A DNA stretch of 12,160 nt, taken from positions 1-12,160 of the forward strand of contig BDTL01000166.1 in assembly GCA_002898115.1 (NCBI GenBank), read 5' to 3'. A program made the translations under genes and the position numbers. This document shows, piece after piece, positions 1 through 5,524 of this stretch. Source of the DNA: a bacterium BMS3Bbin02. Its GTDB lineage: Bacteria > Actinomycetota > Acidimicrobiia > Spongiisociales > UBA5794. The number at the start of each line of letters is the position of its first letter. Position 1 is the stretch's first letter. Below the pieces are notes generated by a model, which was not told the DNA's origin, searched no databases, and saw only the letters and a program-made list of their open reading frames with translations.

Positions 1-652
1 TCAGTCGCGAGGCATGATCGGTGGAATGGGAATCGTTGCGGGGGGTCTTCCCATCGCGACAGGGGCGGCGCTTGCTTCCAAATATCTCGGACGCGATTCG
101 GTGGCCGTCGCCTTCTTTGGAGACGGAGCGGTCCACCAGGGGGCGTGGCACGAGGCCCTCGAGTTTGCGAGCCTGTTCCAGTGCCCGGTCGTGTTCGTCT
201 GCGAGAACAACCTGTACGCCGAGACAACGGCTGTGGACTATCACCTCCTCGCCGGATCCGTGAGTGCCATGACGGGTCCCTACCGCATCCCATCGGTCCA
301 GATCGACGGTATGGATATCTTCGCGGTGCGTGACGCAACCGCGACGGCGTGCGAGAGGGCCCGCAGCGGAGGTGGACCGACTCTCATTGAAGCCATGACG
401 TACCGCTACGGCGGTCAATATGAGGGAGACACTCAAACGTACAAACCGCCCGAAGAAGTAGCCCACTGGCGGGGACGCGACCCCCTGCTGCGGTTCCGTG
501 CCGACACAGCCACGCGTTTGAGCATGGCAACCCTCGATGGTATCGAACGGTCGGTCCAGGCCGAGGTCGACGCTGCCTTCGCAGCCGCCGAGGCGGCACC
601 CTGGCCCGATATTTCCCAGGTGACAACCGACGTCTACACCCCGCTGGCGTGA
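1..652 (+). CDS. Thiamine-diphosphate 2-oxoacid dehydrogenase E1, alpha subunit (5' end cut by window)
   Basis: This is the C-terminal 216 codons or so of an E1 alpha subunit. The frame is open from base 2, so the true start lies upstream of the window. E1 alpha and beta together decarboxylate a 2-oxoacid (pyruvate, a branched-chain oxoacid or acetoin) and pass the acyl or acetyl group to a lipoyl E2. The thiamine-diphosphate motif is clear: GDG at 119-127, followed about 28 residues later by ENN at 203-211, with the family context FFGDGAVHQGAWHEAL between them. The MTYRYGGQ stretch near 400-420 matches the family's usual MTYR(W)xGH region. The stop is 10 bases before the beta gene, so the two form an operon. 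Substrate cannot be decided from this fragment because no E2 or E3 gene is adjacent. The family call is firm; the choice among pyruvate, branched-chain and acetoin enzymes is open. Confidence 0.93.
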   Translation, partial: QSRGMIGGMGIVAGGLPIATGAALASKYLGRDSVAVAFFGDGAVHQGAWHEALEFASLFQCPVVFVCENNLYAETTAVDYHLLAGSVSAMTGPYRIPSVQIDGMDIFAVRDATATACERARSGGGPTLIEAMTYRYGGQYEGDTQTYKPPEEVAHWRGRDPLLRFRADTATRLSMATLDGIERSVQAEVDAAFAAAEAAPWPDISQVTTDVYTPLA

Positions 653-662
653 GGAGACTGTC

Positions 663-1694
663 ATGACACGAACGCTCAACGTCAAAGATGCCATCAACGA
701 GGCGCTCCGCCAGGAGATGACCGCGGACAGCCGGGTGATCCTCATGGGCGAGGACATCGCGGGCGGCGCCGGACGCGACACCGACTACCCACCCGCGGCC
801 GACGCCTGGGGTGGACCGTTCGGTGTCACCCAGGGGCTCCTTCCTCTGTTCGGGCGGGAAAGGGTGATCGATACTGCCATTGCGGAGACCGGATTCGTCG
901 GCGCCGCGATCGGCGCCGCGATTGCAGGTCTCCGCCCCGTGGTCGAGATCATGTACGTCGACTTCATCGGCACCTCGTTTGACCAGCTCTTGAACCACGC
1001 CGCGAAGCTACGTTACGTCTACGGTGGCAAAGTTTCGGTACCCATGGTTGTGCGTACCGTTGCGGGTGCAGGATTCCGGGCTGCCGCCGAGCACTCCCAG
1101 ACCCTGTATTCGCTGTACACCCACGTCCCCGGATTGAAGGTTGTCGCACCCGCCACCGCCGCGGACGCCAAGGGTTTGCTCATCAGCGCCATTCGCGATC
1201 CCGATCCCGTGATCTTTATCGAGCACAAGCGCCTCTACATGGAACATGACGAGGTCCCGGAAGAACCGTATGCCATCCCGTTCGGAGTCGCCCGGATCGT
1301 CCGCCCCGGGCGCGATGTCACGATCGTCGGTGTCCAGAAGATGGTGCACACGGCTATCGACGCAGCCGAGCATTTAGCGAAGGACGGTATCGAAGCCGAG
1401 GTGATCGACCCACGCACGTACTCGCCGCTCGATAGCGAGACAATTCTGCGCTCGGTGATCAAGACAGGACGCTTGGTGGTGGTCGACGAGTCGCATCCAC
1501 GTTGCTCGCTCGCCACCGATATTGCTGCGTTGGCTGCCGACACTGCATTCCATGCACTGCGCGGACCCATCAAGATGGTGACCGGTGCCCACGCTCCGGT
1601 TCCGTTTAGCCCACCTCTGGAGGATGCCTACGTTCCCGATGCCGCTCGCATCGTCGCCGCGGTACGCAGCCAGTTCGAGGAGACCACCGGTTAA
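663..1694 (+). CDS. Thiamine-diphosphate 2-oxoacid dehydrogenase E1, beta subunit
   Basis: This 343-residue beta subunit completes the alpha2beta2 E1 heterotetramer with the gene just upstream. The ATG at 663 has GAGGAG at 652-657, close to but at usable spacing from the start. Visible family features are an N-terminal MGEDI motif (residues 28-32), AETGFVGAAIGAAIAGLRPVVE with the conserved Glu at 75 expected to contact the thiamine aminopyrimidine, AAEHSQ with the conserved His at 144, and a C-terminal transketolase-like domain (VDESHPRCSLATDIAALA). The protein is slightly longer than typical members. A Gly/Ala/Asp/Pro-rich loop at about residues 33-50 lies between the GED motif and the GPFGVTQGL segment, where many relatives have only a short GVYGG turn. 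The stop codon overlaps tail-to-tail with that of the minus-strand gene that follows. Pyruvate, branched-chain and acetoin dehydrogenases cannot be separated by eye. Confidence 0.93.
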   Translation: MTRTLNVKDAINEALRQEMTADSRVILMGEDIAGGAGRDTDYPPAADAWGGPFGVTQGLLPLFGRERVIDTAIAETGFVGAAIGAAIAGLRPVVEIMYVDFIGTSFDQLLNHAAKLRYVYGGKVSVPMVVRTVAGAGFRAAAEHSQTLYSLYTHVPGLKVVAPATAADAKGLLISAIRDPDPVIFIEHKRLYMEHDEVPEEPYAIPFGVARIVRPGRDVTIVGVQKMVHTAIDAAEHLAKDGIEAEVIDPRTYSPLDSETILRSVIKTGRLVVVDESHPRCSLATDIAALAADTAFHALRGPIKMVTGAHAPVPFSPPLEDAYVPDAARIVAAVRSQFEETTG

Positions 1695-1891
1695 CCCGCA
1701 ACGGCTGCGGAGTCGCTGTTGACGACGAGGCGCAGCGGCGACACCATCCCTGCATCAGACAGGTGACGCATCGCCTGCTCCTGCGCCGAGGTGAGCTCAA
1801 TGGCACCGTGACCGTCGAGAACGGCGGTCACGAAACAATCCGCACAGGCATCGGTCTGCTCCAATTTGCATACTCCGCAGTCAATGATCAT
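1691..1891 (-). CDS. Small four-cysteine protein (66 aa), function unknown
   Basis: This minus-strand gene encodes 66 residues. I chose the ATG at 1889-1891 because AAAGGA lies just upstream on the minus strand, and the longer in-frame extension to 2122 would cross the divergent promoter region and the LLM gene. The N-terminus reads MIIDCGVCKLEQTDACADCF, giving two CxxC pairs (Cys5, Cys8, Cys16, Cys19), which suggests a small zinc-ribbon or other metal site. The rest (LTSAQEQAMRHLSDAGMVSPLRLV) looks like a short helical segment plus a strand. I recall similar short proteins starting with I-D-C-x-x-C in many actinobacteria, without a known function. It is divergent from the LLM oxidoreductase and shares the TTAA at 1691-1694 with the E1 beta stop. 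Coding status is well supported by the ribosome site and composition; function is unknown. Confidence 0.8.
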   Translation of the reverse strand: MIIDCGVCKLEQTDACADCFVTAVLDGHGAIELTSAQEQAMRHLSDAGMVSPLRLVVNSDSAAVAG

Positions 1892-1940
1892 CGTCGGTCC
1901 TTTCGATCGTTCCCGTCGATACCAAGAACCGTACGGACCG

Positions 1941-1969
1941 GGTGTGACAAAAACAACGCGTGTCACACC
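1941..1969. promoter_or_regulatory. Perfect 9-bp inverted repeat between divergent genes, candidate operator
   Basis: GGTGTGACA (1941-1949) and TGTCACACC (1961-1969) are perfect reverse complements separated by 11 bases. The repeat sits in the 119-bp space between the starts of the four-cysteine gene (1891, minus) and the LLM oxidoreductase (2011, plus), where a dimeric regulator could control both. The 20-bp centre-to-centre spacing is about two helical turns, which suits binding on one DNA face. No convincing -35/-10 pair could be fixed around it. It could also fold as a hairpin in the RNA, but there is no T-run, so it is not a terminator. The regulator is unknown. Confidence 0.5.
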
Positions 1970-2010
1970 ACAGGGTTGGTAGCGTGGCATCAGCAAAGGA
2001 ATGGAACAAT

Positions 2011-3042
2011 ATGCGTCTCGGACTGAACATCGGCTACTGGGGACCCGGACCCGCCGTCCCGCTCGAATTGATTCAAGAGGCTGAGAATCTCGGTTTCGAT
2101 ATTGTTTGGGCCGCGGAAGCATGGGGCTCGGACGCCGTGACAGTGCTCTCGTGGATCGCGGCGCAAACCGAAAAGATCAAGGTAGGGGCTGGCATCCTTC
2201 AGATGCCTGCCCGCACCCCCGCCATGACGGCGATGACCGCAGTCACACTCAACGAGCTCTCCGGTGGCCGGTTCGAACTCGGCATCGGTCTGAGCGGACC
2301 GCAGGTCGTTGAGGGGTGGCATGGCCTCCCGTACGGGAAACCGTTAGGCAAGACCCGTGAGTACGTCGAGATCCTCCGCACGATCTTTGCCCGCAAGGAA
2401 CCTCTCACCCACGCCGGGAAGCATTACACGATTCCTTACAACGGCGACGACGCCACGGGCCTCGGCAAGCCGCTCCGCCTCATCACCCACCCGACGCACG
2501 ACGTCCCGATCCTGATCGCCTCCATCGGACCAAAGAATGTCGAACTCACAGCCGAGATCGCCGATGGATGGCTACCGGTGTTCTACTCCCCTTCCCAGGC
2601 GCCGCACATCTATCAGCCGCTACTTGACGCCGGGTTCGCGAAGAGCGGGGACCCGGACAAGGCCGCCCGTTTCGATATCGCACCGAGCCTGTCAGCAGTT
2701 ATCACCGATGATCTCGAGTCGGCCCGCCGCCAGGTGAAACCCATGGCGGCGCTGTACATCGGAGGCATGGGCGCCAGGGGCAAGAACTTCTACAACAACC
2801 TCACCCGTCGGTACGGCTTCGAAGAGGCCGCAGAGACGATCCAGGACCACTATCTCGCCGGGAACAAGATGGCCGCAATGGAGGCCGTCCCGGACGAGCT
2901 CGTCGATCAGATCAACCTCATCGGCCCCCGCGAGAAGGTCGCCGAAGAGATTGAAGTCTGGAAGGCTGCCGGCGTCACAACCTTGAACGTATCCGCTACC
3001 GACATCACAACTTTGCGCACGCTCGCCGAACTGGTGTTGTAG
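2011..3042 (+). CDS. LLM-class F420-dependent oxidoreductase (luciferase-like monooxygenase fold)
   Basis: This 343-residue protein is a bacterial-luciferase-like TIM-barrel enzyme of the type that uses reduced or oxidised coenzyme F420. The start MRLGLNIGYWG is at 2011, with AAAGGA at 1995-2000; a GTG at 1960 in the same frame is rejected because it falls inside the inverted repeat. Family markers are WAAEAWGSDAVTVLSWIAAQT (residues about 30-50), GAGILQMPARTPAMTAMTAVTLNELSGGRFELGIGLSGPQVVEGWHG (about 57-105), a substrate-loop region, and a late EIADGWLPVFYSP motif. The pattern strongly resembles an actinobacterial subgroup that I recall includes mycobacterial Rv3520c-like proteins. The substrate is not known for the subgroup as far as I can say. 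It is divergent from the four-cysteine gene and followed by 185 bases without a gene. The family assignment is firm; F420 rather than FMN use is inferred from the subgroup. Confidence 0.92.
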   Translation: MRLGLNIGYWGPGPAVPLELIQEAENLGFDIVWAAEAWGSDAVTVLSWIAAQTEKIKVGAGILQMPARTPAMTAMTAVTLNELSGGRFELGIGLSGPQVVEGWHGLPYGKPLGKTREYVEILRTIFARKEPLTHAGKHYTIPYNGDDATGLGKPLRLITHPTHDVPILIASIGPKNVELTAEIADGWLPVFYSPSQAPHIYQPLLDAGFAKSGDPDKAARFDIAPSLSAVITDDLESARRQVKPMAALYIGGMGARGKNFYNNLTRRYGFEEAAETIQDHYLAGNKMAAMEAVPDELVDQINLIGPREKVAEEIEVWKAAGVTTLNVSATDITTLRTLAELVL

Positions 3043-3141
3043 GCCGCCAAGAAGCACCGAACAGAATAAGGCGTCGCCATTGGACGATCACTTGGACCTG
3101 CCTAACACGTGCAGAGGCCGAAGACGGGCGAGCCCGATCTC

Positions 3142-3170
3142 TTGCCCGCATTGTCGCAGCCTGGTAAATT
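3142..3170 (+). promoter_or_regulatory. Weak candidate promoter for the protease-lipoprotein cassette
   Basis: Within the 185-bp gap 3043-3227, TTGCCC (3142-3147) and TAAATT (3165-3170) are 17 bases apart and would give a start near 3177, about 50 bases before the signal-peptide gene. Both boxes are imperfect, and an alternative TTGTCG (3151) with GATACG (3174) also exists at 17-base spacing. The rest of the gap has a short GGGC/GCCC palindrome near 3125-3134 but no T-run, so no clear terminator for the LLM gene was found. Confidence 0.25.
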
Positions 3171-3227
3171 CCAGATACGGCATAGCAAAGTGCGGGGTAG
3201 GGTCCGCCTAGCTTTGAGTGAGGGAAC

Positions 3228-3485
3228 ATGACGAAGCGCATCACCATCCTTCTGATTGTCTCTGCACTCTTTGTGGCAGCTGGACCAATCGGAGCTTCAA
3301 ACGAGTTCGTGGACTTTGAGGTCCCGGATGACTACGTCGGTCCGGCCATCGACTGGATCGAGCCCAAAGAAGTTCAACCAGGCCACGTGGACCTCGACTG
3401 GTACGACCCGAAGGGCCAACCGGTTGTGCAGTACGCCGCGCAGTTCGGTGTGGATGCTGAAACGGCTGTCACTCTGCTTCGATGA
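3228..3485 (+). CDS. N-terminal fragment of a secreted serine protease (signal peptide plus start of propeptide)
   Basis: The ATG at 3228 has GAGGGAA just upstream and begins an 85-residue frame. Residues 2-4 are basic (TKR), followed by a hydrophobic run (ITILLIVSALFVAAGPI) and a plausible signal-peptidase site after IGA (about residues 21-23), so the product is exported. The mature part ends VQYAAQFGVDAETAVTLLR and then meets TGA at 3483-3485. The last segment resembles the start of the helical pro-region of alpha-lytic-protease-like enzymes, which usually continues with a Q-x-A-x-x-L pattern. The codons after the TGA give exactly such a continuation (QRALNDRNADF) in the same frame. I therefore read this as the first piece of a broken or recoded protease gene rather than a finished 85-residue protein. 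Confidence 0.7.
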   Translation: MTKRITILLIVSALFVAAGPIGASNEFVDFEVPDDYVGPAIDWIEPKEVQPGHVDLDWYDPKGQPVVQYAAQFGVDAETAVTLLR

Positions 3486-3770
3486 CAACGGGCACTAAAC
3501 GATCGAAATGCTGACTTTCAAAACCTCGATTCGTACGGGCTTGCTCGAGTCGTCAACCCTTCACCAACGAACGGCGAAGGAGGCCTTGAGGTCTTTCTGA
3601 AAGATCCGACAGCGGAGGACCTTGCCGCTGTCGAGCCCCTCCCGAAACCGCCGATTGGCACCGTTATCGTCCGTGAGGCCTTCTTCACGGCGGCTGAGGC
3701 ATCGGAACTCGTCGAACAGGAGCGAGAGAGGTTTCGGAATGAGTCGGACGCGATACCTTCTTCGTCGTGA
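3486..3770 (+). pseudogene. Middle part of the protease gene, in frame with the upstream fragment but cut off by TGA
   Basis: After the TGA at 3483 the same frame stays open for 94 codons to a TGA at 3768-3770. It reads as ordinary protein, with stretches such as LEVFLKDPTAEDLAAVEPL, GTVIVREAFFTAAEAS and ELVEQERERFRNES. There is no ATG, GTG or TTG codon in this frame between the two stops, so the segment cannot be started on its own; it must once have been read through from 3228. At its end the protein-like reading moves to the next frame (DTFFVVTTDWETGVV), which needs one base restored or skipped between about 3743 and 3770. Joining the three pieces would give a protein of about 490 residues: signal peptide, propeptide, protease. 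Whether this is true decay, sequence error or recoding cannot be told from one sequence. Confidence 0.7.
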
Positions 3771-4699
3771 CAACTGATTGGGAAACAGGAGTCGTCGCCG
3801 GAGTGATCAAGGAAGGACCTACGGTTACGGAATCAGATGGTTGCGCCCTGAGCACCCAAACCGGAGGCACTGCCAACGGCGGTCGATCACTCACAGTCGC
3901 GGATCCCACCGACTGCTCTGCACCGAAGCCACCGTGTACGGCGGCGTTTGGGGTGTACTTCAACGGGAAACAGGGAGTGCTCACCGCAGGCCACTGCGCC
4001 ACTGTTCTACTAGGTGTACCTCAGGGTCAACACTTCGTAACAGACACTGTTGAAGGTCTCGACCTTCGTTGCGTAAACCCGTGCAGTGTCGCAACCAAGG
4101 GATACTTCCCGAACTACACATCCGCTGAGTATTCGGCAACTCGATCATACGCCGCGCTACGTCCGTACTACAACGACTACACCTTGGGGTGGGACGACTA
4201 TGCGGTGTGGAGGGAGAGATACGCGTCGACGCAACCGTCGGGCGAACTGTACATCGTTCCGGGCGGAACGGCAGGCTTGAACGGGTTCTTTGGGGGTTTC
4301 TTTCACATTACGTCGTTTGCGAAGGACAGCCAGTTTCCGAATGTAGGCACATGGGTTTGCCAGGGTGCAGGAAACCTAGCGCTGAGAGGAGGTCTCCACT
4401 GCGGGTTCATCGAGAACAATCCTGGCATCACGTTCACAACAACAACGCACCGGTCAGTCGACATCGAATGGGGAGTTCTATCAAAGCCCGGCGGTGGGGA
4501 AGGGTCCTCCGGCGGACCCTGGTTTTACGACAACATCGGACTCGGCATCCACACCGGTGTAAGCACGGGCCCGAACTTCTGGGGTAGCTTCGAGCGAATT
4601 GAACCGGTGTTCATCCAGTTGCAGCAGGTCTCTAGTACGACCAAGCTCTACTGCATGAGTTCGGCCACCGGCGGATCGACCGTGACTTGCGTGCCATGA
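3767..4699 (+). CDS. Trypsin-like serine protease domain (S1 family), probably the C-terminal part of the split gene
   Basis: This 310-residue frame begins with GTG at 3767, which overlaps the preceding stop as GTGA. It holds a complete chymotrypsin-fold active site: His76 in VLTAGHCA, Asp143 or Asp144 in GWDDYAVW, and the nucleophile Ser248 in GEGSSGGPWF. The residue before the nucleophile is Ser where classical trypsins have Asp (GDSGGP). Ten cysteines (26, 50, 57, 77, 102, 106, 198, 212, 296, 308) suggest disulfides and an extracellular product. From the GTG start the protein would lack any signal peptide, and the frame is open back to 3743 with protein-like sequence. The GTG start may therefore be an accident and the domain belongs with the exported fragment at 3228. 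The stop overlaps the lipoprotein start as ATGA. Substrate is unknown. The protease call is firm; whether it is expressed is not. Confidence 0.85.
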   Translation: MTTDWETGVVAGVIKEGPTVTESDGCALSTQTGGTANGGRSLTVADPTDCSAPKPPCTAAFGVYFNGKQGVLTAGHCATVLLGVPQGQHFVTDTVEGLDLRCVNPCSVATKGYFPNYTSAEYSATRSYAALRPYYNDYTLGWDDYAVWRERYASTQPSGELYIVPGGTAGLNGFFGGFFHITSFAKDSQFPNVGTWVCQGAGNLALRGGLHCGFIENNPGITFTTTTHRSVDIEWGVLSKPGGGEGSSGGPWFYDNIGLGIHTGVSTGPNFWGSFERIEPVFIQLQQVSSTTKLYCMSSATGGSTVTCVP

Positions 4700-5214
4700 A
4701 ACCGATAGACATCGCCCGCCTTCTGCTGGTGATCGGTGCTGCGCTGATCGTGCTGGCAAGTTGCACCGGGTCATCCCTACCTACCGACGCCGATCCTCAG
4801 AATGACACAACTCAGGCTGTCGAGACGGTGCCTCAAAACGACACCACCCAGCCAGTTGAGACAGCACCGCAGACTTCCAGCTCGGTGCCCGCTACGACGG
4901 TACCTCCAGACGAAGCTGTTCAACCCATTGCGAGCGTTCGCGACGCAATTGGCGCACCGACAGGTACAGAGGTTCGACTCTTTGGCAAGGCGGTGTTCAC
5001 GGACGGCGTTATGTGGTTGTGCGGCTCGATACTTCAGAGCGGCATTCCCTCCTGCGGTGAGGGCATAGAGATCGTCGGCATTGGTGTCGATGCCTTCGGA
5101 GAAACCCAAACCTTCCTTGCTGGCACGGACATTTGGTCGGTAGAGCCGATAACCGTCGTGGGAGTGATCCACGACGGACTGGTGGTCGCGATTTCCTCAC
5201 AACCCCCCGAATGA
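4696..5214 (+). CDS. Secreted lipoprotein with Thr/Pro linker and one copy of a small beta-rich domain
   Basis: The 172-residue frame starts at ATG 4696, overlapping the protease stop (ATGA), so translation is probably coupled; a TTG at 4687 is possible but less likely. Residues 1-25 form a lipoprotein signal: basic start, hydrophobic stretch, then the lipobox LASC with the cysteine to be lipid-modified. A low-complexity linker rich in Asn, Asp, Thr, Gln, Pro and Ser follows, with a 12-residue tandem repeat. A C-terminal domain of about 92 residues runs from PIASVRDAIG to VVAISS. It has LCGSILQSGIPSCGEG with two cysteines and VEPITVVGVIHDG, a pattern that suggests a small OB-like beta barrel; this fold is inference. 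The frame ends in QPPE just after a C6 tract. One base less there would continue into a second copy of the domain. It probably acts at the outer face of the membrane beside the protease. Confidence 0.8.
   Translation: MKPIDIARLLLVIGAALIVLASCTGSSLPTDADPQNDTTQAVETVPQNDTTQPVETAPQTSSSVPATTVPPDEAVQPIASVRDAIGAPTGTEVRLFGKAVFTDGVMWLCGSILQSGIPSCGEGIEIVGIGVDAFGETQTFLAGTDIWSVEPITVVGVIHDGLVVAISSQPPE
4795..4866 (+). repeat. Two tandem 36-bp units encoding a 12-residue linker repeat
   Basis: Units 4795-4830 and 4831-4866 encode PQNDTTQAVETV and PQNDTTQPVETA, differing at two residues. A third partial unit (PQT) follows. The related string NDTSEPIER occurs at 5210-5236 in the shifted frame, just before the second domain copy, so the linker type is reused between domains. 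The DNA of the units differs mostly at third codon positions, so the duplication is not recent. Confidence 0.85.
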
Positions 5215-5503
5215 CACCTCAGAACCTATTGAGAGAGTCCCGGATGCGCTAGGTACACCGACAGGTACCGAGGTTCGGCTTGTCAGCAAAGCGGTGTTTG
5301 AGAACGGTGAGGTGTGGATGTGCAGCCTGATACTCGAAACCGGCGCGCCCTCCCGTTGCGGTAACGGTATCCAGGTCGTCGGCATCGGCCTGGAAGCGTT
5401 CGGAGAGACCGAGACGTTCTTCGGGGGTCCCGGCATCCGGGCAGTGGAGCCGATAACTGTCGTGGGAGTGATCCACGACGGAGTTGTCGTCGCGATATCC
5501 TCT
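4924..5503 (+). repeat. Tandem duplication of the lipoprotein domain (copy 1 4924-5199, copy 2 5225-5503)
   Basis: Copy 1 (276 bp) and copy 2 (279 bp) encode the same domain with one extra residue in copy 2 (PSRCG against PSCG). By hand alignment about two thirds of residues are identical, and the end is nearly identical (VEPITVVGVIHDG then VVAISS). The copies are read in different frames because of the C6 tract between them. The similarity is visible in the DNA too, strongest over the last 60 bases of each copy. Confidence 0.9.
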
Positions 5504-5515
5504 GAATCGAGCTAG
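5210..5515 (+). pseudogene. Second lipoprotein domain, frame-shifted continuation of the lipoprotein gene
   Basis: In the frame one base ahead of the lipoprotein the sequence reads NDTSEPIERVPDALGTPTGTEV and continues to TAG at 5513-5515, about 101 residues. It is a second copy of the lipoprotein's C-terminal domain with both cysteines kept (WMCSLIL, PSRCGNG). There is no signal peptide and no good ribosome site in front; the first starts in frame (for example GTG 5294) lie inside the domain. With five rather than six C at 5203-5208 the upstream frame runs straight in (Q-P-P-N-D-T), giving a two-domain lipoprotein of 272 residues. The domain's frame has stayed open, so the shift is recent, a switch, or an error in the sequence. 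The stop is 9 bases from that of the convergent NYN gene. Confidence 0.75.
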
Positions 5516-5524
5516 GAGTCACGC

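Noticed and set aside
1960..2010. GTG start that would lengthen the LLM oxidoreductase by 17 residues
   Set aside because: It falls inside the inverted repeat and has no ribosome site; the family N-terminus (MRLGLNIGYWG) begins at 2011.
1892..2122. Longer minus-strand frame extending the four-cysteine protein to 143 residues
   Set aside because: The added part crosses the LLM gene start and the operator-like repeat; the ATG at 1891 has its own AAAGGA.
3121..3150. GGGC/GCCC palindrome as terminator of the LLM gene
   Set aside because: The loop would be only two bases and no T-run follows.
3005..3247. 80-codon minus-strand frame in the LLM-protease gap
   Set aside because: It overlaps the ends of two plus-strand genes and has no ribosome site or recognisable protein features.
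3483..3485. TGA read as selenocysteine or tryptophan
   Set aside because: TGA ends several intact genes in the window, and I could not recognise a selenocysteine insertion element; simple mutation or error is more likely.
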